Counted from the stretch's first letter, positions 17,163 to 25,859 are shown. The stretch: DNA of 64,000 nt from Blastococcus sp. TF02-09 (GCF_003319105.1 NZ_QOHH01000013.1:1-64000); one strand, 5' to 3'. Numbers and translations are program-made. The notes: a model not told the origin generated them from the sequence alone.

Positions 17163-18191
17163 TCACGGGACGACGACGGCGCGACCGCGGATGGCGCCCT
17201 CGTGCAGCCGGCGGTAGGCCTCCGGCGCCTCGTCGAGCGTGAACCGCTCCGTCTCCACGTGGATCGCGCCGGCTCGCGCCAGGTCGAGCACCTCGATCAG
17301 CTCCGCCCGCGTGCCCCAGTACGGCGCCCGCACCGACGCACCCATCGGCGTCGAGAAGAAGCCGGTCGCCAGCGTCCCGCCGCCGATGCCCACGATCTCG
17401 ATCCGACCGCCGGCCGCCACCGCCTGCCGCGCGATCTCCAGCGTCGGGGGAGCGCCCACGAAGTCGAACACCACCTGCGCGCCCACCCCGCCGGTCAGGT
17501 CCCGGATCGCGGCGACGGCCGACTCGTCCGAGTGCAGCGCCCGGTGCGCTCCGACCTCGCGGGCCAGCTTCTGCTTCTCCTCGTCCACGTCCAGTGCGAT
17601 CACGGTCGCCCCGGTGATCGCCCGCAGGATCTGGATGCCGACGTGCCCGAGCCCGCCCACGCCGATCACCACCGCCGTCGACCCGGCCGGCAGCGCGTCC
17701 AGCGACGAGACGATCGAGTGGTACGGCGTCAGCCCGGCATCGGTCAGCGACACCGCGGCCACCGGGTCCAGGTCGCCCAGCGGCACCAGGTGCCGGACGT
17801 CGTCGACGATCAGGTACTCGGCCAGCGCACCCGGCGCACCCAGCCCCGGCGGCTGGATGCCTAGGGACGACGCGTGCGGGCAGTAGTTCTCCGCACCTCG
17901 CGCACACGCGTGGCACACCCCGCAGCCCCATGCGCCGTACACCGCCACCGCATCGCCGACCGACACCCCGGCGGCACCGGGTCCGAGCGCGTCGACCACG
18001 CCCACGCCCTCGTGCCCCAGCGTCAGCGGCAGCTCGTAGACGCCCTCCGGCAGGCTCATGACGAACTCGTCGGAGTGGCACAGCCCCGCGGCGGTCACCC
18101 TGAGCCGCACCTGCCCCGGGCCCGGCTCCGGGGTGGGGATCTCCACCACCTCGGGAGGGCTGCCGACGGTCCGGTACTGCACAGCGCGCAT
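17163..18191 (-). CDS. Zinc-dependent NAD(P) alcohol dehydrogenase
   Basis: This 342-aa medium-chain dehydrogenase has catalytic zinc ligands (AAGLCHSDEF, GHEGVGVV), a structural zinc loop with four Cys (GCGVCHACARGAENYC) and the Rossmann motif GVGGLGHVGIQ. It would oxidise primary or secondary alcohols, or reduce the aldehydes, in the cytoplasm. Length and motifs match the NAD-dependent AdhA/AdhP type. It is monocistronic and the ATG at 18189-18191 begins the conserved MRAVQY. Substrate preference cannot be deduced. Confidence 0.92.
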   Translation of the reverse strand: MRAVQYRTVGSPPEVVEIPTPEPGPGQVRLRVTAAGLCHSDEFVMSLPEGVYELPLTLGHEGVGVVDALGPGAAGVSVGDAVAVYGAWGCGVCHACARGAENYCPHASSLGIQPPGLGAPGALAEYLIVDDVRHLVPLGDLDPVAAVSLTDAGLTPYHSIVSSLDALPAGSTAVVIGVGGLGHVGIQILRAITGATVIALDVDEEKQKLAREVGAHRALHSDESAVAAIRDLTGGVGAQVVFDFVGAPPTLEIARQAVAAGGRIEIVGIGGGTLATGFFSTPMGASVRAPYWGTRAELIEVLDLARAGAIHVETERFTLDEAPEAYRRLHEGAIRGRAVVVP

Positions 18192-18338
18192 GACAGATCC
18201 CTTCGAGGACGACGTCGCCTCGACCCTAGGGCCCGCGCCACGGCGCCGGGCGGTAGTTGCGGGCGGCCGGATCCTGTCGGTGCCCTATGTCATCGTCCGG
18301 GACCTCGCCGTCGCAGGGCGGCCGGACCTGGGAGTGGC

Positions 18339-18980
18339 ATGGGCGAATCGGTCGGTGTGCAGGCGGGGCGCGTGTGTCCCGGCTGTGGAGAGCAGAACTC
18401 GATCCCGCTGGTGTTCGGGATGCCAGGGTTCGACGACTTCCGTCGGGCCGAAGCGGGCGTCGTCGCGCTCGGCGGCTGCCTGACGCCGGACGACGAGAGG
18501 GCGTTCGTCTGCCGCACCTGTGAGCTGGCGTGGGGCAGCGAGTCCGACCCGACCGCCGACGAGGCGGAGTTGAGCGGCCTCCTGGGCGTGACCCACCGCG
18601 ATGTCATCCGCGCCCTGGGTGCCGGCTGGCGGCGCGAGGCCAGCGCCGGCGGGCAGGAGGGCGTGGCGTGGTTCGTCAGCGGTGAGCCGGCACAGGTCGC
18701 GGTCGGCGTGCAGAGCTCGCGGTTCGTCCTGGACCGCCCGCTCACCTCGTGGGACGACGTCCGTCCGGGCCCGCTCATGGCCGACGGACCCCGGTTCACC
18801 AGAGAGGACCTGCTGGACGACCCGCAGGGGGTGGCCTGGGTCGCGGAGGACATCGCATCCCGACGCCGTCGCTCGTTCCGCTGGTGCCGCACCTGCCGCC
18901 GGTCGACGCCGCCCGAATCGTTCGTGGGGTCCCAGAGTGCGTGCGAGCGCTGCGTCCGCCTCGGCGACCCCGACGGATGA
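18339..18980 (+). CDS. Uncharacterised Cys-rich (zinc-ribbon) protein
   Basis: ATG 18339 follows a GGGAG site. The 213-aa protein has a Cys pair near the N-terminus (VCPGCG), another at VCRTCELAWG, and a C-terminal ribbon (WCRTCRR ... CERC), so it probably binds zinc at two sites. The middle has no recognised domain. The first part resembles nucleic-acid-related zinc ribbons, but no role is known. It stands alone between the alcohol dehydrogenase and the hydrolase. Confidence 0.75.
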   Translation: MGESVGVQAGRVCPGCGEQNSIPLVFGMPGFDDFRRAEAGVVALGGCLTPDDERAFVCRTCELAWGSESDPTADEAELSGLLGVTHRDVIRALGAGWRREASAGGQEGVAWFVSGEPAQVAVGVQSSRFVLDRPLTSWDDVRPGPLMADGPRFTREDLLDDPQGVAWVAEDIASRRRRSFRWCRTCRRSTPPESFVGSQSACERCVRLGDPDG

Positions 18981-19154
18981 CGGGTCTCGTCGAACGAGTC
19001 GGCGACGCCCCGGCTTCTCCGCCGCCTCTCGCATGGGCTGCGGTTCGCCCCGCCCCCCGATCGCCCGGCGGGGGCCCGGCCGGCCGGCTGGCCCGTCCGA
19101 GACTGCGGCTAGGGTCCGAGCCGCCGTCCCTCACCTCCCTGCTCAGGAGACCTC

Positions 19155-20837
19155 GTGCCCCGGCCCGATCCCACCCGCCCGCAGCCGCTCCCACGGCCGG
19201 CCCGTCTCGCCGCCGCCGCCCTGAGCCGCCGGTGGAAGCTGCCCGCCCCGCTCAGCCCGGTCCAGGTGCTGCGCGGCGAGGACATCCCCATGCGCGACGG
19301 CACGACGCTCCGCGCCGACGTCTACCTCCCGACGTCGACGGGCCCGCACCCGACGGTCCTGCTCCGGTCGCCCTACGGCCGCGGCCCCGGCTTCGCCGTC
19401 ACCATGGCCGTCCCGTACGCAGCCCGCGGCTACGCCGTCGTGCTGCAGAGCGTGCGCGGCACCTTCGGCTCCGGCGGCGACTTCGCCCCGGTCATCAACG
19501 AGGAGCACGACGGGCAGGACACCGTCGTCTGGCTGCGCGACCAGCCCTGGTTCGACGGCCGGCTGGCCACGCTCGGCCCCAGCTACCTCGGCTACACCCA
19601 GTGGGCGCTGGCGCTCGACCCGCCGCCCGAGCTCAAGGCGATGGTGCTGCACATCGGCCCGCACGACCTCGCCCAGGCCGGGATGATCGACGGCGCCTTC
19701 CAGCTCACCAACCTGGCCATCTGGACCGACCTCGTCGCCCACCAGGAGCAGGTCAGCTGGCTGCGCGGCCTCGTCCGGCTGGCGACGGCGGAGCGACGGC
19801 TCGACCCCTTCCTCGGCCAGCTGCCGCTGCAGGGCCTGGCCGAGCGGTTCGGTGGGTCGCCGGCGCCGTGGTTCGACGAGTGGCTGGCCCACCCCGACCT
19901 CACCGACCCGTACTGGGACCGCTACCGCGCCACCCCCGCCGTCCACTCGAGCACCGTGCCCACGATGCTCATCGGCGGCTGGCAGGACTGGTTCGTCGAG
20001 CAGACGCTCTACCAGTACTCCGCCCTGCGCGAGCGCGACGTCGACGTCGCCCTGACCCTCGGCCCGTGGGCGCACCTCGGCATCGACCCCGCGGTGACGA
20101 CGCCGGAGAGCCTGGCGTGGCTCGCCACCCACCTGCCCGTCGACGGCGTCCCGCCCGCATCGCCGCGGCCGGAGCGGGTGCGGGTGCACGTCACCGGCGC
20201 CCGCACCTGGCGCAGCCTGCCCGACTGGCCGCCCGCCACCACCGACCGCACCTTGTACCTGGCACCTGAGGGCCGGCTGGCCGACGACGTCCCGGCGCAG
20301 GCGGCGGAGACCACCTTCACGTACGACCCGATGGATCCCACCCCGTCGGTCGGCGGCCGGATCCTGGCCAACAGCGCGGGGCAGCGGGACAACCGCGCGC
20401 TGGAGGCACGCGACGACGTCGTCACCTTCACCACCGCGCCGCTGCGCACGCCGGTCGAGGTGCAGGGCGGGGTGCGCGTCCAGCTGCAGGTCGAGTCGGA
20501 CAACCCCTACGCCGACCTCTTCGTCCGCCTCTGCGACGTCGAGCCCAGCGGGAGATCGCTCAACATCACCGACCGGCTGGTCCGGCTCGACCCCGCGCCG
20601 GGGGAGGAGCCGCACACCGGGCAGCGCATGGTCGAGCTCGCCCTCGTCGACACCGCGCACCGCTTCCGCGCCGGGCACCGCATCCGGCTGCAGGTCTCCG
20701 GCGGCGCGCACCCGCGCTACGCCCGCAACCTCGGCACCGGCGAGCCGGTCGGCGAGGCCACCCGGGGCGTCCCGACCACCCACCGCATCTGCGCCGGCGG
20801 CGCGTCGCCGTCGTCGATCAACCTCCCGACCGCCTGA
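19155..20837 (+). CDS. CocE/NonD family hydrolase (S15 peptidase-like)
   Basis: A 560-aa serine hydrolase with the alpha/beta-hydrolase part first: nucleophile motif GPSYLGYTQ, a supporting GGWQDWFVEQ, and the catalytic His region GPWAHLG. A C-terminal jelly-roll domain follows (TFTYDPMDPTPSVGG ... LQVSGGAHPRYARN). Relatives hydrolyse esters, amides or X-Pro dipeptides. No signal peptide is evident. GTG 19155 follows AGGAGA. The actual substrate is unknown. Confidence 0.9.
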   Translation: MPRPDPTRPQPLPRPARLAAAALSRRWKLPAPLSPVQVLRGEDIPMRDGTTLRADVYLPTSTGPHPTVLLRSPYGRGPGFAVTMAVPYAARGYAVVLQSVRGTFGSGGDFAPVINEEHDGQDTVVWLRDQPWFDGRLATLGPSYLGYTQWALALDPPPELKAMVLHIGPHDLAQAGMIDGAFQLTNLAIWTDLVAHQEQVSWLRGLVRLATAERRLDPFLGQLPLQGLAERFGGSPAPWFDEWLAHPDLTDPYWDRYRATPAVHSSTVPTMLIGGWQDWFVEQTLYQYSALRERDVDVALTLGPWAHLGIDPAVTTPESLAWLATHLPVDGVPPASPRPERVRVHVTGARTWRSLPDWPPATTDRTLYLAPEGRLADDVPAQAAETTFTYDPMDPTPSVGGRILANSAGQRDNRALEARDDVVTFTTAPLRTPVEVQGGVRVQLQVESDNPYADLFVRLCDVEPSGRSLNITDRLVRLDPAPGEEPHTGQRMVELALVDTAHRFRAGHRIRLQVSGGAHPRYARNLGTGEPVGEATRGVPTTHRICAGGASPSSINLPTA

Positions 20838-20942
20838 CGGCAGAAGGCTCCCCCTGACCCCACCCGTCCCGCCCGTCCCACCTGGCCGCGACGCCTCACC
20901 GAGGTCCCACGACGGCCCGGAAGCGCTTCGTACCGTGGACGC

Positions 20943-21113
20943 GTGGCCAAGCACTTCGTCGATGAGACCGCAGAGTTCACGTTGCCCTCCCTGGGCAAGC
21001 ACGCCGGCCCGGACACCGGTGAACTCGACCTGACCCAGCGCTTCGACCCGGGATTCGCCTCCCGCCGTCCCGCCGTGCCCGCCCCCTCCCGCCGGGACGA
21101 CGACGCCCGCTGA
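20943..21113 (+). CDS. Small 56-aa protein
   Basis: GTG 20943 opens a 57-codon frame with typical GC3 bias, ending in TGA at 21111-21113 followed by a small hairpin. The product begins AKHFVDETAEFTLPSLGKHA, is polar, and ends in an Arg/Asp-rich tail. It has no membrane segment and no recognised family. Compact acidic/aromatic N-terminus and basic tail suggest a small conserved actinobacterial protein. A promoter-like TTCGTACCGTGGA stretch lies just upstream. Confidence 0.6.
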   Translation: MAKHFVDETAEFTLPSLGKHAGPDTGELDLTQRFDPGFASRRPAVPAPSRRDDDAR

Positions 21114-21117
21114 CCCC

Positions 21118-21132
21118 AGGGGCCTCGCCCCT
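21118..21132. terminator. Short hairpin after the 56-aa gene
   Basis: AGGGGC and GCCCCT form a 6-bp stem with a CTC loop five bases after the stop codon. It is weak and has no T-tract. Confidence 0.35.
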
Positions 21133-21225
21133 CCGGCGAGCCCGCAAGAGCGCGTCACCCCCGAGGGGTACATGTGACGCCATGACCCACTCAAGAACGG
21201 CGTCCGATCAGCCGACCTCGTACAG

Positions 21226-22227
21226 GTGAGCCGATCCGCAGCACCCGAGGTGGCGACGACGCGCATCATGGCGCGCACCCTGGCCACCTTCTACGCGTTC
21301 GGTGGCTCGGCCGGCCTGCTCATGACCCTCGACGCCGAGCCGGGCGTCCGCCGGTCGATCCTCGCGGTGCTGTCGTGCGTCGCCCTGGTGGGCTCGGTCG
21401 TCGTCGGCCGCTGGGGGCCGTCGTGGCCGCGGGCGTTCTTCCACGGCGCGGTCGGCGCGGCGACAACCCTCATCGTCACCGCCGTCGCGGTCGCGCCCGA
21501 CCCCGTGACCAGCGTGGCCGCTGCCGTGCTCATCACCTTCGTGGTGGTCGACGCGCACTTCTTCTTCCTCAGCCGCCAGGCGCTCGCCCACCTCGTGGCC
21601 GCCGTCGTCGGCATCACCGCGGCGCTGGTCACCGGCGACGTCGGCATCGGCACCGCGCTGGGTCTGGACCTGATCCTGGTCAGCATCGGCGCGGTCATCC
21701 GCACGCTGGTCGCCCTCGCCTCCGACGCCAGCCGCGACCCGCTCACCGGGCTGAGCAACCGGCGCGGCTTCGACCAGGCGCTCGACGAGCTGATGTCCGA
21801 GGCCTCCCGCACCGGCGAGGCGCTGTCCGCGGTGCTCATCGACGTCGACCACTTCAAGGCGGTCAACGACACCTACGGCCACGAGGCCGGCGACAAGGTG
21901 CTGTGCCGGGTGGCCGGCGTCTGGCAGACCGAGCTGCCCGACCGTGCGCTGCTGGCCCGGCACGGCGGCGACGAGTTCTCCCTGCTCCTGCCCGGCATGG
22001 CCGGCGCCGAGGCGCTCGCCGTGGTCCGGCGGGTGTGCGGCGTCGACCCGACCGTCTCGCTGTCGTGCGGCGTGGCGCAGTACCGGGCCGGCGACAGCGC
22101 CTCCCAGCTCATGCGCAGCGCCGACCGCGCGCTCTACGAGGCCAAGGTGGCCGGCCGCGGCCGGGCGGAGCTGGTCAGCTCCGCTGCCCCGGCCGGCTAC
22201 GACGCCCGGGTGCACCGCCGCCCCTGA
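21226..22227 (+). CDS. Membrane-bound diguanylate cyclase (GGDEF)
   Basis: The N-terminal 160 residues hold about five hydrophobic helices, placing the protein in the membrane. The GGDEF domain begins at DPLTGLSNRRGFDQAL, with DVDHFKAVNDTYGHEAGD and an intact active site RHGGDEFSLLLP, so it should make c-di-GMP from two GTP. The RxxD inhibitory site normally five residues before GGDEF is not present. GTG 21226 or ATG 21268 could be the start; I use the former. Length 333 aa. The signal sensed by the membrane part is unknown. Confidence 0.9.
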   Translation: MSRSAAPEVATTRIMARTLATFYAFGGSAGLLMTLDAEPGVRRSILAVLSCVALVGSVVVGRWGPSWPRAFFHGAVGAATTLIVTAVAVAPDPVTSVAAAVLITFVVVDAHFFFLSRQALAHLVAAVVGITAALVTGDVGIGTALGLDLILVSIGAVIRTLVALASDASRDPLTGLSNRRGFDQALDELMSEASRTGEALSAVLIDVDHFKAVNDTYGHEAGDKVLCRVAGVWQTELPDRALLARHGGDEFSLLLPGMAGAEALAVVRRVCGVDPTVSLSCGVAQYRAGDSASQLMRSADRALYEAKVAGRGRAELVSSAAPAGYDARVHRRP

Positions 22228-22230
22228 CGC

Positions 22231-23337
22231 TCAGCCGGTGCCCTTCGCGGCGATGAGCTCGGTGACCTCGTCCGGGGGCGAGGTGCAGTCGTCGCCCGAC
22301 GGCTCCTCGTCCGACGCCTCGCCCTCGATGCCGACGTCCTCCACCGGCTGGGTGCCCAGCCGCTCCAGGTGCGGCGGCACGCGCGCCTCGGCGTTGAGGA
22401 CGTGCGACCGGCTCAGCCAGCCCAGGCCGTCGTCCACCTCGAAGTCCATCCCGCCGCCCGGTGCGCGCTGCACGTGCCCGGGGGAGGGGAGCAGGCCGAC
22501 GATCCGGACGGCCTGCTGCTGCGTCAGGTCGGCCGGGGAGACGTCGAACCAGTACCAGGACGCCGCGCACACGCCGTAGATCGTCGGGCCGAACTGGGCG
22601 TAGTTGACGTAGAGCTCGAGCATCCGGCGGTCGTCGATGAGCGCGGCGACCTCCACCGACAGCAGCGCCTCGACACCCTTCCGCATCGCGCTCAGCTCCT
22701 GGTTGAGGAACAGGTTCTTGGTCACCTGCTGCGGGATGGTCGAGCCCGACGGGTCCTCCTCGCCGGCCAGGTGCGCCTGCGCGCGCTCCCACAGGTCCGC
22801 CCACTCGAAGGCGCCCTCGCGGGTGGGCAGCGCGGAGTCCTCGTGCGCGATGACCGCGGCCAGGAACGTGCGGGACACGTGCTCCACCGGCACCGACTGC
22901 TGGATGGCGCCGTCCGGGTTGGCCTGCATGAACGCCGTGGTCGGAGGGTCGACCCAGCGCAACGACAGCACGATCAGCCCCTGGACGACGGCGAGCACCG
23001 CGAGCAGCTTCGCCACCCGGCGCAGCAGCGTCCGCCGGCGGGGACGTCGCGGACGGCGGCCCCGCCGACCCGGCTCCGGAGCGGGCGGGAACGGCGGCTG
23101 CGGGGGCGGGGAGGACGGGCGCTCGCCGGCCGGGGGAGCGCCGTACCAGTCGTGCGGAGGGCCGTACCCGTCGTTCCGCGGCGGCGGAGGCCGGTCGAGC
23201 CGGGGGCCCCGGACCGGGCGACCGTACTCGTCGAAGCGCAGCGGCGCCTCGGCCGGCGGGCCGGGGTTCGGCGGCGGCCCGGCGGGCGGACGGCGGAACG
23301 GGCGGGTGGCCCGGCGGTCCGGCTCGTAGGAGCCCAT
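22231..23337 (-). CDS. Monofunctional GT51 peptidoglycan glycosyltransferase
   Basis: A Pro/Arg-rich cytoplasmic tail (about 1-115) precedes one membrane helix (LLAVLAVVQGLIVLSL). The GT51 domain follows, with AVIAHEDSALPTREGAF (catalytic Glu), STIPQQVTKNLFL and RMLELYVNYAQFGPTIYG. It polymerises lipid II into glycan strands outside the membrane; no transpeptidase domain is present, so it is of the MtgA class. The C-terminal tail is acidic. ATG 23335-23337 follows GAGGAG by nine bases. Convergent with the diguanylate cyclase gene, only 3 nt apart. Confidence 0.9.
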   Translation of the reverse strand: MGSYEPDRRATRPFRRPPAGPPPNPGPPAEAPLRFDEYGRPVRGPRLDRPPPPRNDGYGPPHDWYGAPPAGERPSSPPPQPPFPPAPEPGRRGRRPRRPRRRTLLRRVAKLLAVLAVVQGLIVLSLRWVDPPTTAFMQANPDGAIQQSVPVEHVSRTFLAAVIAHEDSALPTREGAFEWADLWERAQAHLAGEEDPSGSTIPQQVTKNLFLNQELSAMRKGVEALLSVEVAALIDDRRMLELYVNYAQFGPTIYGVCAASWYWFDVSPADLTQQQAVRIVGLLPSPGHVQRAPGGGMDFEVDDGLGWLSRSHVLNAEARVPPHLERLGTQPVEDVGIEGEASDEEPSGDDCTSPPDEVTELIAAKGTG

Positions 23338-23417
23338 GAGGTGCTGCTCCTCTCGTCGCGTCCGGGCCAGGCTAGGTCGGCAACCTGGGAGCGGCGCCGT
23401 GCACGGCCGGGGGCGGG

Positions 23418-23936
23418 TCAGCCGGGCAGGTCGAGCCAGGCCTCGATGCGGTCGAGCTCCTCGTGGGTCAGCCCGAGCTGGTAGTCGGGGGCCACGACCA
23501 GGACCTGGCCATTCGCGGCCAGCCACTCGCTGATGTCCTCGGCCTGCTCGGCGAGGTCGTCGTCGATCCAGACGATCCGCCGTCCCGGCTCGGCCCGGGC
23601 GACCTGCTGCGCCGCCGCCAGCTTCCACCACCCGGACGCGGCGGCGCGGGCTCCGCCGTAGCCGGTGGGCAGCAGCTCGCGGCCGTGCGTGCGCAGCCCG
23701 CGCGGCAGCTGCAGGGGTTCGGCGAGCAGCCGGTCGGCCATCTCCGTCCAGGTGGTCAGCCACTGCAGCTCCACCCGGCCCGACTCGTGCAACGCCCGCA
23801 GCCGGGCGACGACCGTGGGGTCCCACGACAGCACGTAGCCGTTGAAGCGCCCGCGCCGCCAGCCCTCGGGCAGGTCCACGCGCACCGCGTTCAGCACGCC
23901 GTCGACGTCGAGCAGCAGGACCGGCGGAGGAGTCAC
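23418..23936 (-). CDS. HAD-like protein
   Basis: The 172-aa protein has the HAD nucleophile motif LLLDVDGVLN (DxDGxxN) and a later acidic pair IVWIDDDLAEQA. The middle WLTTWTEMADRLL fits the Thr/Lys region. It resembles the HAD domain associated with RNA-repair 'Swiss army knife' proteins, a class often found as single domains in actinobacteria. It probably acts as a cytoplasmic phosphatase or phosphotransferase; the substrate is unknown. Confidence 0.85.
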   Translation of the reverse strand: MTPPPVLLLDVDGVLNAVRVDLPEGWRRGRFNGYVLSWDPTVVARLRALHESGRVELQWLTTWTEMADRLLAEPLQLPRGLRTHGRELLPTGYGGARAAASGWWKLAAAQQVARAEPGRRIVWIDDDLAEQAEDISEWLAANGQVLVVAPDYQLGLTHEELDRIEAWLDLPG

Positions 23937-24021
23937 GCCCTCTGCCTACCCGGCCGCCAGTCGTCGGAGTCCCCGCAGCGTCGCGCCCGCCGGTCGCGCC
24001 GGAGGCGGGCGGCGGCGCGGA

Positions 24022-24390
24022 TCAGGCGGTGATGGCGTCGCGGCGCTGCACGCGCAGCCGACGGCGCTCGCGCTCGGACAGGCCGCCCCAGATGCCGAAG
24101 CGCTCGTCGTTGCGCAGCGCGAACTCCAGGCACTCGGCCCGCACCTCGCACCCGGTGCAGACGCGCTTGGCGTCGCGGGTGGAGCCGCCCTTCTCCGGGA
24201 AGAAGGCCTCCGGGTCGGTCTCGCCGCACAGCGCCGACAGCCGCCACGACTCGTCGCCGCCGGCCGGCGCCGCGGCCCAGGGCTGCGACCACGAGTCGGT
24301 GGCGGGCTCGGACCACGAGGAGGTCCAGGTCGGCTCGTCGGCCGGGGAGGAGTCGGGGACCAGGGACAGGAAGGGGCGGTACGAGGACAC
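24022..24390 (-). CDS. WhiB-family iron-sulphur transcription factor
   Basis: The C-terminal 80 residues show the four conserved Cys of WhiB proteins (ALCGETDP, VCTGCEVRAEC), which bind a 4Fe-4S cluster, followed by GIWGGLSERERRRLR for sigma-factor/DNA contact. The pattern and size are closest to WhiB2/WhmD, a regulator of septation. GTG 24388-24390 is chosen because GGAG lies seven bases upstream, giving 122 aa; the frame extends upstream to an ATG at 24540 without such a site. A perfect 18-nt palindrome lies about 145 nt upstream. Confidence 0.9.
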   Translation of the reverse strand: MSSYRPFLSLVPDSSPADEPTWTSSWSEPATDSWSQPWAAAPAGGDESWRLSALCGETDPEAFFPEKGGSTRDAKRVCTGCEVRAECLEFALRNDERFGIWGGLSERERRRLRVQRRDAITA

Positions 24391-24534
24391 GGGATGCTCC
24401 AGGGGAAGTGGGGCGGTGGTGACGGACCGGTACGGGCCGTCGGCTGTCCGTAACGTTATGCGGCCGTGATCCGGGAGGCTCCGGCGCATCCATCCGAAAC
24501 AAGCGCGACCGTTTGGCGGTTTGTGTCCCCATGT

Positions 24535-24552
24535 CGACACGTCGACGTGTCG
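24535..24552. promoter_or_regulatory. 18-nt perfect palindrome upstream of the WhiB gene
   Basis: CGACACGTCGACGTGTCG reads the same on both strands. It lies between the WhiB gene and the terminator of the NlpC/P60 gene. It could be an operator for a dimeric regulator, but no known consensus is matched. Confidence 0.35.
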
Positions 24553-24593
24553 CCGGCCGGTCTCCCCGAAGGCGCACGGGAGACCGGCCGGCG
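24551..24593 (-). terminator. Strong hairpin downstream of the NlpC/P60 gene
   Basis: A perfect 16-bp stem (CGCCGGCCGGTCTCCC with its complement) and an 11-nt loop follow the stop at 24603 by ten bases. No T-tract is present. Confidence 0.8.
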
Positions 24594-24602
24594 GACGACG
24601 GG

Positions 24603-25145
24603 TCAGGCGACGCGCCGCGCGGCGGTGATGCCCGGCATCGAGCTGACCGGCACGATCGAGACCGGGGTGCCGTAGGTCGAGGAGTGGACCATCACCCCGT
24701 AGCCGAGGTAGATGCCGACGTGCCCCACCGGCGAGTAGAAGAAGAGCAGGTCACCGGCCCGCAGGTCGCGGTGGGCGACGGGAACGCCCGCCGTCGACTG
24801 GGCGCGGGAGGTGCGCGGCAGGGTGACGCCCACCGCCTTGAACGACGAGTAGACGAGCCCGGAGCAGTCGAAGGCGTCGGGGCCGGCGCCGCCCCAGCGG
24901 TAGGGCTTGCCCTGCTGGGCCATCGCCACGTGCGCCGCGGCCAGCGCGGTGTCGCGCGGAGCGGCGGTGTAGGCGACCGGGAGTGCCGTGGCGGCCGAGA
25001 CCTGAGCCGGCACGGCGGTGGGAGCGGGGCCGGCGTGCGCCGAGGCAGCCACCGGCGAGAGCGCGATTCCCGCGCCGGTGAGGAGGGCGAAGGTGGCCCC
25101 GCGGAGGGAACGACGGGCGGTCGAGGACGTGCGGAAGGTCGTCAT
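24603..25145 (-). CDS. Secreted NlpC/P60 peptidoglycan hydrolase
   Basis: ATG 25143-25145 follows AGGAGA. The signal peptide (GATFALLTGAGIALSPVAASAHA) directs export. A short Ala/Pro region leads to an NlpC/P60 domain with catalytic Cys (FDCSGLVYSSF) and His (GHVGIYLG), and a third polar residue around VHSSTYG. It would cleave D-Glu/diaminopimelate-type bonds in the cell wall. The 180-aa size is that of small RipB-like enzymes. The leader carries a c-di-AMP riboswitch, so expression should respond to c-di-AMP, as in other actinobacterial wall hydrolases. Confidence 0.93.
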   Translation of the reverse strand: MTTFRTSSTARRSLRGATFALLTGAGIALSPVAASAHAGPAPTAVPAQVSAATALPVAYTAAPRDTALAAAHVAMAQQGKPYRWGGAGPDAFDCSGLVYSSFKAVGVTLPRTSRAQSTAGVPVAHRDLRAGDLLFFYSPVGHVGIYLGYGVMVHSSTYGTPVSIVPVSSMPGITAARRVA

Positions 25146-25165
25146 GGACGACGGTTCTCCTGTTC

Positions 25166-25312
25166 TCCGTGAACCGCCTACCGGGTTAGCTGACGGGTTC
25201 GGGCGGGGAGATCGCCCGGCGGACCGGTCGCGCCGGTTCCGCTTCACCCCGGGACTTCGGTGGGTCCCCGGTCCGGCGCCGGACATCCGGTCGCCGGTTC
25301 GGCGGTGCCCGG
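25166..25312 (-). promoter_or_regulatory. c-di-AMP (ydaO/yuaA-type) riboswitch
   Basis: Read on the minus strand, the leader of the NlpC/P60 gene contains, in order, GCCGAACC, GGGGACCCACCGAAG, GGGGTGAA and CCCGTCAGCTAACCCGGTAGGC. These are the hallmark blocks of the ydaO RNA that binds c-di-AMP and commonly precedes wall-lytic genes in actinobacteria. Pairing arms flank these blocks. It ends about 20 nt before the ATG. Confidence 0.85.
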
Positions 25313-25700
25313 CCGGGGGTCACCGAGGCGGTGACGAGAGGGGACTCGGCCGGACGGCGCCGACGCTAGGTGCGGCCGCCGGTCCCGGCAGCAGGACGCC
25401 ACGCCCGGCCGGAAGCCCCCCCGCGGCACGACCACGCGCGGGCGACGCGCGGCCCCACCACGCCGAACACCGCCGGCCCTGTGTCCCGACCGACGACCGC
25501 GCGACGGAGCGCGATCGACCGCTTACTCCGCTCTCGCGGCGTGGCGTGACCGCAACCGCTGCACGCGTGTCCGGTGCGCTCGGTCCAGACGTCGCCCGCT
25601 CCCGCCGGCAGCACCATCGGGCGACCTCGTCGGCTCGTGCGGTTGACGGGCGCCCGGACGGGGCACCGGACCGACGAGTCCACAGCAACAGGAGGCGCAC
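25313..25700. other. Divergent intergenic region
   Basis: This 388-nt region separates the riboswitch-controlled gene (leftward) from a small rightward gene. It must contain the promoter of the riboswitch transcript. A hairpin GTCACCGAGGCGGTGAC (25320-25336) sits at the riboswitch edge. I see no convincing coding frame. Confidence 0.45.
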
Positions 25701-25844
25701 ATGGCCGGGATGATCCGGAAGCTCATCGTGTCCGGGGTCGCTGCGCGGGTGATCCAGGAAGCCCGCAAGCCGCAGAACCAGGCGAAGATCAAGAAGATGA
25801 TCGCCGACTTCCAGAACAAGAACGGCGGCACCAAGCGCCGCTGA
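25701..25844 (+). CDS. Small basic 47-aa protein
   Basis: ATG 25701 has an excellent ribosome-binding site (AGGAGG, six bases upstream). The 47-residue product (AGMIRKLIVSGVAARVIQE...) starts with an amphipathic or weakly hydrophobic helix and ends in a Lys/Asn/Arg-rich tail. It is followed by a strong hairpin. No family is recognised. Basic charge suggests membrane-surface or nucleic-acid association, which is only an inference. Confidence 0.75.
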   Translation: MAGMIRKLIVSGVAARVIQEARKPQNQAKIKKMIADFQNKNGGTKRR

Positions 25845-25859
25845 TCGACCAGCACGTTC

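Noticed and set aside
19143-21287. A 714-codon minus-strand frame across the CocE-type hydrolase
   Set aside because: It is a shadow frame with the usual Arg/Gly/Val-rich composition.
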